A stretch of DNA of 64,000 nt from Bradyrhizobium lablabi (GCF_001440475.1 NZ_LLYB01000101.1:64832-128831); one strand, 5' to 3'; counted from the first letter of the stretch, positions 8,268-16,520 are shown. Program-made: numbers and translations. The notes: generated by a model from the sequence alone, not told the origin.

Positions 8268-8285
8268 TTCTGTCCTTGGATTTGA

Positions 8286-8358
8286 GCATGATCTCCACGC
8301 AAACGCATTTCCGCGTTTGTTGCGGGGGAAAACCGGTGTCCACTTTTCCCGATCATGC
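8286..8358. repeat. interspersed palindromic repeat bounded by GCATGATC/GATCATGC
   Basis: A 73-base element with perfect 8-base inverted ends and an interior rich in short complementary segments (GCGTTTG, GGGGGAAAACCGGTG, CACTTTTCCC). It strongly resembles the dispersed non-coding palindromes common in Bradyrhizobium and relatives. It lies between tctC and tctB. I saw no second copy in the window. Confidence 0.6.
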
Positions 8359-8407
8359 CCGATCGGCCCGGTATCTTCAGTTGCTATCCCGGCTGCCGCC
8401 GCGACGA

Positions 8408-9421
8408 TCAGTTGCCCGGCGCGGCGAGGAAACCGGCGTCCTTCATCAGGGTTTCGTGACGCTTTTCCTCGACCTCGACCCACTTGGCGTAGTCGGCGCC
8501 GGTGAGGAAGGTCGTGTTGAACGCGCCGCTCTTCATGAAGTCCTGCCATTCGGGCGTGGCGCGGACCTTCTTGAACAGCTCGACATAGTATTCGACCTGG
8601 TCCTTGGTGGCCCGTGGCGACATGAAGATGCCGCGCAGCATCAGGTATTCGATGTCGAGGCCCTGCGACTTGCAGGTGGGAATATCCTTCCAGCTCTTGC
8701 CGTCCGCGACCTGCTCGTCATAGTTCATTGGATGATCGTCGAACACGCAGAGCGGCCGCAGCTTGCCACCGCGCCATTGCGCGACCGCCTCGATCGGGTT
8801 GTTGACGGTCGAATCGACGTGGTTGCCGACGAGCTGCACGGCGACTTCACCGCCGCCCTTGTAGGGAATGTAGGTGAACTTGCTGCCGGTGGCCTTCTCG
8901 ACCGCGACCGTGATGATCTGGTCTTCCTGCTTCGAGCCGGTGCCGCCCATCTTCATGGAGCCCGCGGGCGCCGCCTTCACCGCATCGACATACTCTTTCG
9001 CCGTCTTGTAGGGCTTCTCCGCGTTCACCCAGAGCACGAACTCGTCGAGCGCTAGCATCGCTACCGGCGTGAGATCCTTCCAGGAGAACGGGATGCCGGT
9101 GGCGAGGGGCGTGGTGAAGAGGTTGGAGAGTGTGATGATGATCTTGTGCGGATTTCCGCCCGAGGTCTTGAGGTCGAGGAAGCCTTCGCCGCCAGCGCCG
9201 CCCGACTTGTTGATGACGACCATGGGCTGCTTCATCAGGCTGTGCTTGGTGACGATTCCCTGGATCGTCCGCGCCATCTGATCGGCGCCGCCGCCGGTGC
9301 CGGCCGGAACGATAAATTCCACGGGCCGCACCGGCTCCCATGCGGCGGTTGCAGGGACGGAGATCCCGACCGCGCATAAAGCAGCAATTGCGCCCAACGC
9401 GGTTTGTGCTGTGTGCTTCAT
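8408..9421 (-). CDS. tctC: tripartite tricarboxylate transporter substrate-binding protein (Bug/TctC family)
   Basis: A 337-aa periplasmic binding protein with a signal peptide (MKHTAQTALGAIAALCAVG, predicted cleavage after ATA-AWE). Family motifs include RPVEFIVPAGTGGGADQMAR near the mature N-terminus and YIPYKGGGEVAVQLVG in the middle. The start at 9421 has GGAG 8 bases upstream; the longer in-frame start at 9505 would bury the signal peptide and an operator. It is the first gene of a complete tctCBA operon, unlike the two orphan Bug proteins further on. Two operator-like sites upstream (9469-9485, 9707-9723) suggest a carboxylate relevant to oxalate catabolism. Confidence 0.88.
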   Translation of the reverse strand: MKHTAQTALGAIAALCAVGISVPATAAWEPVRPVEFIVPAGTGGGADQMARTIQGIVTKHSLMKQPMVVINKSGGAGGEGFLDLKTSGGNPHKIIITLSNLFTTPLATGIPFSWKDLTPVAMLALDEFVLWVNAEKPYKTAKEYVDAVKAAPAGSMKMGGTGSKQEDQIITVAVEKATGSKFTYIPYKGGGEVAVQLVGNHVDSTVNNPIEAVAQWRGGKLRPLCVFDDHPMNYDEQVADGKSWKDIPTCKSQGLDIEYLMLRGIFMSPRATKDQVEYYVELFKKVRATPEWQDFMKSGAFNTTFLTGADYAKWVEVEEKRHETLMKDAGFLAAPGN

Positions 9422-9468
9422 CTGTTTCACTCCCTGTGGTTGCGCCGGTCTTTGCCGGCTTCCCGCTG

Positions 9469-9485
9469 TTGTATATTTAATGCCG
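9469..9485. promoter_or_regulatory. oxalate-regulon operator-like site O4 (tctC proximal)
   Basis: TTGTATATTTAATGCCG differs from TGGYAT-N5-ATRCCA at one base in each half-site. It lies 47 bases upstream of the tctC start, the same distance range as at the other units. Confidence 0.6.
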
Positions 9486-9706
9486 CGGCGGCTGTCTGCT
9501 CCCAACGATCATTGATTGGAATTGTAAAAGGGGCCCGTCGGCGCGGCACCCGCTCCTTTCGGCCAATTGCAAATTTGCGATACGCAGCGAAGGGAAGTCA
9601 CAGGACGCACCCATGTTCCGTAGCCGATCGGGCTGCCTGTCCCATGACGCAAGGCCGTCCCCCCACGCGCCCTTTTATTTCTCAATGCGGCGCTCCAGGG
9701 ACATCT

Positions 9707-9723
9707 TTGTATGCGATATGCCA
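9707..9723. promoter_or_regulatory. oxalate-regulon operator-like site O5 (tctC distal)
   Basis: TTGTATGCGATATGCCA has a perfect right half-site and one change in the left. It is 238 bases upstream of O4 on the tctC side of the 45-aa gene terminator, so it could be a second tctC site. Confidence 0.5.
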
Positions 9724-9810
9724 GTATGCAATTCCATTATTGCGGCAGATGGCCGTTCGGGCTGATTTGTCGCAGACGATGGTAAAAAGCCGGATGGGCC
9801 TGCAAACGAA

Positions 9811-9835
9811 AATGGCTCCGGAAACCGGAGCCATT
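9811..9835 (-). terminator. intrinsic terminator of the 45-aa gene
   Basis: AATGGCTCCGG-AAA-CCGGAGCCATT is a perfect 11-bp stem with a 3-base loop, followed on the minus strand by TTTCGTTTG. It lies 73 bases after the stop of the 45-aa gene and ends that short transcript. Confidence 0.82.
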
Positions 9836-9907
9836 GGTGCTGGAGGCAGGTCGAAGGCCGTTTGCCGAAGAAAGACCTTCGATTCGAAAATAGCTTGTTT
9901 TCTAGGC

Positions 9908-10045
9908 TTAGAGACCGAATCGGGGCAGGTCGCCGTTGCGGACGGCGATGTGGCTGCTGGCGGTCAGCAGACGGTCGATCGAAGCCATCACGCGCGCGAG
10001 CAGGGTGGAGGAGGGCAGGAGGCTGATCGGTGCAGTCTTGGACAT
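9908..10045 (-). CDS. uncharacterised 45-aa protein of the oxalate regulon
   Basis: A 46-codon reading frame, ATG to TAA, with a GGGG ribosome-binding site 5 bases before the start. It begins MSKTAPISLLPSS, has an amphipathic Leu/Ala-rich helix around LLARVMASIDRLL (residues 15-27) and ends NGDLPRFGL. There is no signal peptide and no cysteine. It has its own operator (10103-10119, 58 bases upstream) and its own intrinsic terminator (9811-9835), giving a dedicated transcript of about 250 bases. That arrangement argues strongly for a real gene. It lies between frc and tctC. I do not recognise a family; a small regulator or adaptor of an oxalate enzyme or transporter is possible. Confidence 0.72.
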   Translation of the reverse strand: MSKTAPISLLPSSTLLARVMASIDRLLTASSHIAVRNGDLPRFGL

Positions 10046-10102
10046 GATGTCCCCTTTTCTTGGTCGCGGAACCATTCCGCTTCGTGATCTGGGGATAGAT
10101 TA

Positions 10103-10119
10103 TGTATACCAGATGCCAG
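10103..10119. promoter_or_regulatory. oxalate-regulon operator O6 (45-aa gene promoter)
   Basis: ATGTATACCAGATGCCA has a perfect right half-site (ATGCCA) and two changes in the left. On the minus strand it follows a TTGTAG box (10121-10126) by one base and overlaps a CATAAT -10-like sequence. Confidence 0.7.
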
Positions 10120-10199
10120 CTACAACAGACTTGTTTGCATAGCAGCAATTGTCCCGTTGCATTGCAGCAAAATTAACGAAAGTGGCATTCCACAACGAA

Positions 10200-10226
10200 A
10201 AAGGCCGCCGGAAACCGGCGGCCTTT
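10200..10226 (-). terminator. intrinsic terminator of the gntR-oxc-frc operon
   Basis: AAAGGCCGCCGG-AAA-CCGGCGGCCTTT is a perfect 12-bp stem with a 3-base loop, followed on the minus strand by TTTTTCGTT. It lies 21 bases beyond the frc stop. Confidence 0.88.
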
Positions 10227-10247
10227 GCATTCCGGGTACAACAGAGC

Positions 10248-11525
10248 CTATTCCGCCGCCTGCTTGCGCGGCGGGTCGAGGGCGCCGGAATCGTGGATTT
10301 CGGCGACCTGGTGGTCGGTGAAGCCGAGCACCTGGCGCAGGATCTCGTCGGTGTGCTCGCCGAGCAGCGGCGAGCGGGTGACCTCGCTCGGCGAGTCCGA
10401 CAGCTTGATCGGGTTGCCGACCGAGACGTACTTGCCGCGGGTCGGGTGATCGACCTCGACCACGGTGCCGGTGGCGCGCAGCGACTGGTCCTCGGCGATC
10501 TCCTTCATCGACAGGATCGGGCCGCAGGGGATGTCGTCCTTGTTGAGGATTTCCATCGCCTCGAATTTGGTCTTGGTCATCGTCCACTGTTCGATGCGGG
10601 CGAAGATTTCGTTCAGTCGGGGCAGCCGGGCCGGCGGCTTGGCGTAGTTCGGATCGGTCTTCCAGGTCGGCTCGCCGATCACGTCGCAGATCTTCTCCCA
10701 GACCGGGGCCTGGGTGATGAAATAGATGTAGGCGTTGGGATCGGTCTCCCAGCCCTTGCACTTGAGGATGCGGCCGGGCTGGCCGCCGCCGGAATCGTTG
10801 CCGGCGCGCGGCACGGCATCGCCGAACGGAATGCCCTCGCCGAACTGGCTGTATTCCTTCAGGGGACCATGGGCGAGGCGCTGCTGGTCGCGCAGCTTGA
10901 CGCGGGCGAGGTTGAGCACGCCGTCCTGCATCGCGGCGGTGACGCGCTGGCCCTTGCCGGAGTGGGTGCGCTGGTAGAGCGCGGTGACGATGCCGAGCGC
11001 CAGATGCAGGCCGGTGCCAGAGTCGCCGATCTGCGCGCCGGTGACGAGCGGCAGGCCGTCGCGGAAGCCGGTGGTCGATGCCGCGCCGCCGGTGCACTGC
11101 GCGACGTTCTCATAGACCTTGCAGTCTTCGTAAGGTCCCGGGCCAAAGCCCTTGATCGAGGCCACGATCATCTTCGGGTTGATGGCGTGGATCTTCTCCC
11201 AGGGGAAACCCATGCGGTCGAGCACGCCGGGGCCGAAATTCTCCACCAGCACGTCGCAGCTCTTGATCAGCGCGGTGAGAACTTCCTTGCCCTTCGGGTT
11301 CTTGGTGTCGAGCGTGATCGAGCGCTTGTTGTGGTTCAGCATGGTGAAATACAGGCTGTCCACATTGGGGATGTCCTGCAACTGACCGCGCGTGATGTCG
11401 CCGACGCCGGGGCGCTCGACCTTGATCACGTCGGCGCCGAACCAGGCCAGCAATTGCGTGCAGGTCGGACCCGACTGAACGTGGGTGAAATCGAGAATAC
11501 GAACGCCCGTGAGCGCCTTTGTCAT
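10248..11525 (-). CDS. frc: formyl-CoA:oxalate CoA-transferase (CaiB/BaiF family III)
   Basis: A 425-aa cytoplasmic enzyme that moves CoA from formyl-CoA to oxalate, giving oxalyl-CoA and formate. Its N-terminus ([20 protein letters not shown]), [24 protein letters not shown] and the active-site loop [13 protein letters not shown] are characteristic; Asp168 in that loop matches the aspartate that forms the acyl intermediate in Oxalobacter Frc. The GGGQPGR segment corresponds to the mobile glycine loop. CGGAG precedes the ATG by 8 bases. It follows oxc by 64 bases and closes a probable gntR-oxc-frc operon. Confidence 0.95.
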   Translation of the reverse strand: MTKALTGVRILDFTHVQSGPTCTQLLAWFGADVIKVERPGVGDITRGQLQDIPNVDSLYFTMLNHNKRSITLDTKNPKGKEVLTALIKSCDVLVENFGPGVLDRMGFPWEKIHAINPKMIVASIKGFGPGPYEDCKVYENVAQCTGGAASTTGFRDGLPLVTGAQIGDSGTGLHLALGIVTALYQRTHSGKGQRVTAAMQDGVLNLARVKLRDQQRLAHGPLKEYSQFGEGIPFGDAVPRAGNDSGGGQPGRILKCKGWETDPNAYIYFITQAPVWEKICDVIGEPTWKTDPNYAKPPARLPRLNEIFARIEQWTMTKTKFEAMEILNKDDIPCGPILSMKEIAEDQSLRATGTVVEVDHPTRGKYVSVGNPIKLSDSPSEVTRSPLLGEHTDEILRQVLGFTDHQVAEIHDSGALDPPRKQAAE

Positions 11526-11553
11526 CGTCTTTGCTCCGTACTGTGTCTGTTGG

Positions 11554-11570
11554 CCCTGCGCCTAGCAGGG
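11554..11570. repeat. hairpin in the oxc-frc intergenic gap
   Basis: CCCTGC-GCCTA-GCAGGG, a 6-bp stem with a 5-base loop, lies between the oxc stop and the frc start. It has no U-run and may be an mRNA-stabilising or attenuating structure. Confidence 0.4.
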
Positions 11571-11589
11571 TGAAATGGGTTGAAGGGGG

Positions 11590-13320
11590 CTATTTCTTTT
11601 TCAGAACGCTCTGCGGGTTGAGGTTGCCGATGCGGCCGCTCTCGGAGCCGGCCGCCGGATCGATCACCGCGTTGATCAGCGTCGGCTTGCCGGAATCCAT
11701 GGCTTCGTTGACGGCGCGCTTCAATTCGTCGGGCGAAGTGGCGTTGATGCCGACGCCGCCGAAGGCTTCCATCATCTTGTCGTAGCGCGCGCCCTTGACG
11801 AACACGGTGGTCGCGGGATCGGAGTTGGCGTTGTTGACGTCGGTGCCGCGATAGATGCCGTCATTGTTGAAGATGACGACGCAGATCGGCAGGTTGTAGC
11901 GGCAGATGGTCTCGACCTCCATGCCGGAGAAGCCGAAGGCCGAGTCGCCTTCCACCGCGAGCACGGGGTGGCCGGTCTCGAGCGCAGCCGCGATCGCCTG
12001 GCCCATGCCGATGCCCATCACGCCCCAGGTGCCGACGTCGAGGCGCTTGCGCGGCTTGTACATGTCGATGACGCCGCGGGCGAGGTCGAGCGTGTTGGCG
12101 CCCTCGTTGACAAGGATGGCGTCGGGACGCTCCTTGATGACGTTCTTCAGCACGCCGAGCGCGCCGTGATAATCCATCGGCGACTTGTTGTTCATCAGCT
12201 TCGGCGCCATCTTGGCGACGTTGTCTTCACGCTTGGACTGCACGGCCCTGGTCCAGTCGGCCGGCGGTGCGGTCCACCCCGAACCCATCGCCTGAATGAA
12301 CGCGGAGACGGCCGAGCCGATGTCGCCGACGACGGGGGCCACGATCTCGACGTTGGAGTCCATCTCCCTCGGCTCGATGTCGACCTGGATGAACTTCTTG
12401 GGCGCTTCGCCCCAGGTCTTGCCCTTGCCGTGCGAGAGCAGCCAGTTGAGCCGCGCGCCGATCAGCATCACGACATCGGATTCCTTCAGCACGGTGGAGC
12501 GGGCCGCACCGGCGCATTGCGGATGGGTATCGGGCAGGAGGCCCTTGGCCATGCTCATCGGCAGGAAGGGAACGCCGCTCTTCTCGACGAAATTCTTGAT
12601 TTCCTCGTCGGCCTGCGCGTAGGCCGCGCCCTTGCCGAGGATGATGAGGGGACGCTTGGCGCTCTTCAGCACGTCGAGCGCGCGCTTGACCGAGGCGGGC
12701 GAGGGGATCTGCGCGGGAGCGGCGTCGATCACCTTCACCAGCGACCGCTGGCCGGCGTCGGCATTCATCACCTGGCCGAACAGTTTTGCCGGCAGGTCGA
12801 GATAGACGCCGCCGGGACGGCCCGAGACGGCGGCGCGGATCGCGCGGGCAAGACCGATGCCGATGTCCTGGGCGTGCAGCACGCGATAGGCCGCCTTGCA
12901 CAGTGGCTTGGCGATCGCGAGCTGATCCATCTCTTCATAGTCGCCCTGCTGGAGGTCGACGATCTCGCGTTCGGACGAGCCCGAAATCAGGATCATCGGG
13001 TAGCAGTTGGTGGTGGCGTGGGCGAGCGCGGTGAGGCCGTTCAAAAAGCCGGGCGCCGACACGGTGAGGCAGACGCCGGGCTTCTTGGTGAGGAAGCCGG
13101 CGATGCCAGCGGCATAACCGGCGTTCTGTTCGTGACGGAAGGAGATAACGCGAATACCGGCGGCCTGCGACATGCGGCCCAAATCCGTGATCGGGATGCC
13201 CGGCACATTGTAAATGGTATTGATGCCGTTGAGCTTGAGCGCATCGATGACGAGATGAAAGCCATCCGTCAGCTCTTGCTCGGTGCCCGGTGCCTCGGAC
13301 TTGGTAGCGGTATTCAGCAT
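11590..13320 (-). CDS. oxc: oxalyl-CoA decarboxylase (ThDP enzyme)
   Basis: A 576-aa thiamine-diphosphate enzyme that decarboxylates oxalyl-CoA to formyl-CoA. The N-terminal ThDP domain has [14 protein letters not shown] and [11 protein letters not shown], whose Glu activates the cofactor. [36 protein letters not shown] and the C-terminal [13 protein letters not shown] with a downstream Asn cluster (FNNDGIY) complete the ThDP-binding set. Length matches Oxalobacter Oxc. The ATG at 13320 was preferred because AGGGAG lies 9 bases upstream; for the in-frame ATG at 13329 that site would touch the start codon. No operator precedes it; it probably reads through from gntR, 67 bases upstream. Confidence 0.95.
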   Translation of the reverse strand: MLNTATKSEAPGTEQELTDGFHLVIDALKLNGINTIYNVPGIPITDLGRMSQAAGIRVISFRHEQNAGYAAGIAGFLTKKPGVCLTVSAPGFLNGLTALAHATTNCYPMILISGSSEREIVDLQQGDYEEMDQLAIAKPLCKAAYRVLHAQDIGIGLARAIRAAVSGRPGGVYLDLPAKLFGQVMNADAGQRSLVKVIDAAPAQIPSPASVKRALDVLKSAKRPLIILGKGAAYAQADEEIKNFVEKSGVPFLPMSMAKGLLPDTHPQCAGAARSTVLKESDVVMLIGARLNWLLSHGKGKTWGEAPKKFIQVDIEPREMDSNVEIVAPVVGDIGSAVSAFIQAMGSGWTAPPADWTRAVQSKREDNVAKMAPKLMNNKSPMDYHGALGVLKNVIKERPDAILVNEGANTLDLARGVIDMYKPRKRLDVGTWGVMGIGMGQAIAAALETGHPVLAVEGDSAFGFSGMEVETICRYNLPICVVIFNNDGIYRGTDVNNANSDPATTVFVKGARYDKMMEAFGGVGINATSPDELKRAVNEAMDSGKPTLINAVIDPAAGSESGRIGNLNPQSVLKKK

Positions 13321-13387
13321 GGGCTTCATCTCCCTGATCGTTTTGGTTCGGACGATTTTTGGTCGTCTTCTGGTGCGAAGGTTGCGT

Positions 13388-14119
13388 CTAGCTAAAAAGT
13401 TCCTGGCCGTGCGCTTCGACGTAAGCGGCAAGGCCCAGCGTGTGATCGCGCGCACGCTTCTCGGCGAGTTCCGTGTCGCGCGCTTCGAGCGCTTCGATAA
13501 TGGCGAGGTGCTCAGGCAGTGAAGTCGCGGTACGATCCTTCCGCCCGATGGTCAGTTGGCGGTAGCCGCGCACGTGCAAGAGGATGTCGTTGGTCATGTC
13601 GACCAGCACCGGCGATTCCGACAGCGAGATCAGCGCCTGATGGAACGCGATGTTAGCCTTGGAGTATTCCTCGACATGATCCTGCGGCAGCCGGTCCTTG
13701 CCGAAATCCTTGAAGAAATCGCGCAGCGCCGTGATGTCTTTCTTGCGCGCGGTGGTCGTGATCAGGCGAGCGGCCATGCTCTCGAGCGCGGCCCAGGCGC
13801 GGATCATGTCGACGATTTCGGTCTTGGTGCGGCGAACCACGACGATGCCGCGGCGCGGCACGGTTTTGACGAAGCCATCCTGCTCCAGCATCGCGATGGC
13901 TTCGCGGATAGGGGTGCGGCTGACGCCCAGCCGCTCGGACAGTGCACGCTCGTCGAGCATCACCTGCTCGGGTGTCGCGTAGATGTCCATCTTGAGAATG
14001 GCTTCCTTCAAGGCCTCATAGGCCTTGTTCTTGAAGCTCGTCTCCGGCGCGATCCGGACGATTGCGATGTCAGCATCAGCCATGACAGGCGGCGCCTTGG
14101 TTTGTTTAGGTGCGGGCAC
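13388..14119 (-). CDS. GntR-family regulator, FCD (FadR C-terminal) subfamily; probable oxalate regulator
   Basis: A 243-aa transcription factor with an N-terminal winged HTH (about residues 28-95; key segment [19 protein letters not shown]) and a C-terminal FCD ligand domain with the usual metal-binding His/Asp residues ([24 protein letters not shown]). It starts at GTG with AGGAGA 7 bases upstream. A perfect TGGYAT-N5-ATRCCA palindrome sits in its own promoter (14180-14196), another controls the divergent ligase gene, and further copies precede the other oxalate units. FCD regulators typically bind TGGT-N-ACCA palindromes and are relieved by a carboxylate. Oxalate, oxalyl-CoA, formate or glyoxylate are the natural candidates here; which one is not visible. 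Confidence 0.88.
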   Translation of the reverse strand: MPAPKQTKAPPVMADADIAIVRIAPETSFKNKAYEALKEAILKMDIYATPEQVMLDERALSERLGVSRTPIREAIAMLEQDGFVKTVPRRGIVVVRRTKTEIVDMIRAWAALESMAARLITTTARKKDITALRDFFKDFGKDRLPQDHVEEYSKANIAFHQALISLSESPVLVDMTNDILLHVRGYRQLTIGRKDRTATSLPEHLAIIEALEARDTELAEKRARDHTLGLAAYVEAHGQELFS

Positions 14120-14179
14120 GACTCGTCTCCTCCGTTTCTTGGAGACGTCTTCTTAGCAGAAGAAATAGCCCAATATTTT

Positions 14180-14196
14180 TGGCATACCAAATACCA
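14180..14196. promoter_or_regulatory. oxalate-regulon operator O7 (gntR-oxc-frc promoter)
   Basis: TGGCATACCAAATACCA matches both half-sites. The minus-strand TTGACA box (14200-14205) ends 3 bases before it. It would make the regulator autoregulated together with oxc and frc. Confidence 0.8.
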
Positions 14197-14244
14197 GAAT
14201 GTCAAGACACCCGTTTTTTCGCTGTTTCTGCGCGATAGTTTGTC

Positions 14245-14277
14245 TTGACAATCTTATCTCTGGCATACCAAATGCCA
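14245..14277 (+). promoter_or_regulatory. promoter and operator O8 of the NDP-forming ligase gene
   Basis: TTGACA at 14245-14250 is followed 10 bases later by TGGCATACCAAATGCCA (14261-14277), the most symmetric copy of the operator, whose half-sites TGGCAT and ATGCCA are exact inverted repeats. It covers the expected -10 region, so binding should block transcription of the gene starting at 14303. Confidence 0.8.
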
Positions 14278-14302
14278 TAAAACTAGCCCCAGGAGGAAGC
14301 CA

Positions 14303-16468
14303 ATGTCAAATTCTGCAGATGCGGCCCGCAAGATCGCCGAGCCCAGCGCCCACCAGGCTGTCCGCCGGGTGCTCGACACGGTGAAGGCCGAGAAGCGCAC
14401 CAGCCTTACCGCGCCGGAAGGCAAGCTGGTGTGCGATGCCTATGGCATCCCGGTTCCGAAAGAGGGCGTGGCGAAATCCGCCGCCGAAGCATCCAAGCTC
14501 GCGACGGGCATGGGTTTCCCGGTCGTGATGAAGATCGTCTCGCCGGACATTCTCCACAAGACCGAAGCCGGCGGCGTCGTGGTCGGCCTCAAGACCGCAG
14601 CCGATGCCGAGAAGGCCTATGACACCATTCTCGCTAACGCCAAGAAATATAAGGCCGACGCCAAGATCGAGGGCGTCCAGGTCCAGCAGATGCTGGCCGG
14701 GGGCACCGAGGTCATCGTCGGTTCGATCACCGACGGTTCGTTCGGCAAGCTGGTGGCGTTCGGCCTCGGCGGCGTGCTGGTCGAAGTGCTGAAGGACATT
14801 ACCTTCCGTCTCGCGCCCGCCACCAAGGACGATGCCCTGTCGATGCTCGACGGCATCCAGGCCCACGACATGCTGAAGGGCGTGCGCGGCGGCGATCCGG
14901 TCAGCCGTGATGCGCTGGCCGACGTCATTGTCAAAGTGTCGCAGCTCGTCAGCGACTTCCCCGAAATCGTCGAACTCGATCTCAACCCGGTGTTCGCCAC
15001 CAAAAAGGACGCGATTGCCGCCGACGTGCGCATTGTCGTCGACTTCGACTACAAGCCGCGTCCGGCGCCGCGCCCGACCGAAGAGATCGTCGCGGCCATG
15101 AACCGCATCATGCAGCCGAAGGCGGTTGCCGTGATCGGCGCCTCCGCCGAGGACGGCAAGATCGGCAACTCCGTGATGAAGAATCTCATCAACGGCGGCT
15201 ACAAGGGCGAGATCTATCCGATCCACCCGAAGGCGCCCGACATCCTGGGCTACAAGGCCTACAAGAGCGTCAAGGATGTTCCCGGCGTGATCGATACTGC
15301 GGTGTTCGCAATCCCCGCCAAGTTCGTGGCCGGCGCACTGGCCGAATGCGGCGAGAAGAAAATTCCCGGCGCCGTGCTGATTCCCTCGGGCTTTGCCGAA
15401 GCGGGCGCCCCTGAATTGCAGGCCGAGATCGTCGAGGTCGGCAAGAAGTACAACGTCCGCCTGATGGGGCCGAACATCTACGGCTTCTACTATACGTGGT
15501 CGAACCTCTGTGCCACGTTCTGCACCGCCTACGACGTCAAGGGCCATGCGGCGCTGTCGTCGCAGTCCGGCGGCATCGGCATGGCGATCATCGGCTTCTC
15601 TCGCTCGGCGAAGATGGGCGTCTCGGCGATCGTCGGCCTCGGCAACAAGTCCGACATCGACGAAGACGATCTGCTCGCCTTCTTCGAGCAGGATCCGAAC
15701 ACCAACCTGATCGCGCAGCATTGCGAAGACCTCAAGGACGGCCGTGCGTTTGCGGAAGCCGCCAAGCGCGTCTCCAAGAAGAAGCCGGTGGTGGTGCTGA
15801 AGGCAGGCCGCACCTCGGCCGGTGCGAAAGCGGCCTCGTCGCATACCGGCGCGCTCGCCGGCAACGACAAGATCTATGAGGACGTGTTCAGGCAGTCGGG
15901 CGTGATCCGCGCTCGCAGCTTGCGGCAATTGCTCGAATTCGCGCGCGGCGTGCCGGTGCTGCCGACGCCGAAGGGCGAGAACGTGCTGATCATCACCGGC
16001 GCCGGCGGTTCGGGGGTGCTGCTGTCGGACTCCTGCGTCGATAACGGCCTGTCGCTGATGTCGATGCCGCCGGATCTCGACGCCGCTTTCCGCAAGTTCA
16101 TTCCGCCGTTCGGTGCGGCCGGAAATCCTGTGGATATCACCGGTGGCGAGCCGCCGATCACCTACATCAACACGGTGAAGCTCGGCCTGTCGGATGAGCG
16201 CATCCATTCGCTGATCCTCGGCTACTGGCATACGATCGTCACGCCGCCGATGGTATTTGCCCGCAACATGGTCGAGGTGAAGAAGGAGATGGAGGCGAAA
16301 GGCTTCGTCAAGCCGATCGTCGCCTCGCTCGCCGGTGACGTCGAGGTCGAGGAAGCGGCCGAATATCTCTACGAGAACGGCATCCCGGCCTATGCCTATT
16401 CGACCGAACTGCCGGTCGAGGTGCTGGGCGCGAAGTACAAGTGGGCGCGCGGCGCGGGCCTGTTGTAA
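14303..16468 (+). CDS. NDP-forming acyl-CoA synthetase (fused beta-alpha); candidate oxalyl- or formyl-CoA ligase
   Basis: A 721-aa fusion in the order ATP-grasp (about 30-250: GFPVVMKIVSPDILHKTEAG, QQMLAGGTEVIVG, ELDLNPVFA), CoA-binding (about 265-370: PKAVAVIGAS) and succinyl-CoA-ligase-like (about 380-600: ALSSQSGGIGMAI). A candidate phospho-His lies in SSHTGALAG. Such enzymes make an acyl-CoA from acid, CoA and ATP, releasing ADP and phosphate. The better-known ADP-forming acetyl-CoA synthetases run alpha-beta; here the halves are reversed. Its operator-controlled promoter, divergent from the oxalate regulator, and a strong AGGAGG start site tie it to oxalate use. Priming oxalyl-CoA or formyl-CoA for Frc is a reasonable inference, but the substrate is unproven. 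Confidence 0.8.
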   Translation: MSNSADAARKIAEPSAHQAVRRVLDTVKAEKRTSLTAPEGKLVCDAYGIPVPKEGVAKSAAEASKLATGMGFPVVMKIVSPDILHKTEAGGVVVGLKTAADAEKAYDTILANAKKYKADAKIEGVQVQQMLAGGTEVIVGSITDGSFGKLVAFGLGGVLVEVLKDITFRLAPATKDDALSMLDGIQAHDMLKGVRGGDPVSRDALADVIVKVSQLVSDFPEIVELDLNPVFATKKDAIAADVRIVVDFDYKPRPAPRPTEEIVAAMNRIMQPKAVAVIGASAEDGKIGNSVMKNLINGGYKGEIYPIHPKAPDILGYKAYKSVKDVPGVIDTAVFAIPAKFVAGALAECGEKKIPGAVLIPSGFAEAGAPELQAEIVEVGKKYNVRLMGPNIYGFYYTWSNLCATFCTAYDVKGHAALSSQSGGIGMAIIGFSRSAKMGVSAIVGLGNKSDIDEDDLLAFFEQDPNTNLIAQHCEDLKDGRAFAEAAKRVSKKKPVVVLKAGRTSAGAKAASSHTGALAGNDKIYEDVFRQSGVIRARSLRQLLEFARGVPVLPTPKGENVLIITGAGGSGVLLSDSCVDNGLSLMSMPPDLDAAFRKFIPPFGAAGNPVDITGGEPPITYINTVKLGLSDERIHSLILGYWHTIVTPPMVFARNMVEVKKEMEAKGFVKPIVASLAGDVEVEEAAEYLYENGIPAYAYSTELPVEVLGAKYKWARGAGLL

Positions 16469-16485
16469 GCTTATCAACAACAAAT

Positions 16486-16520
16486 GCCGCTTCGGAAGAA
16501 CCATCCGAAGCGGCGTTTTT
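16486..16520 (+). terminator. intrinsic terminator of the NDP-forming ligase gene
   Basis: GCCGCTTCGGA and TCCGAAGCGGC form an 11-bp stem (7-base loop), followed by GTTTTT. It starts 18 bases after the stop codon. Confidence 0.9.

Larger units (their letters stand above)
9422..9907. other. intergenic control region between tctC and the 45-aa gene
   Basis: About 490 bases with no convincing gene. It holds two operator-like palindromes (9469-9485 and 9707-9723) and the terminator of the 45-aa gene (9811-9835). The rest shows no conserved coding pattern. Confidence 0.6.

Noticed and set aside
9675-9704. A nine-codon frame (MSLERRIEK) just after operator O5 on the tctC side.
   Set aside because: No ribosome-binding site of note and too short to judge; probably chance.
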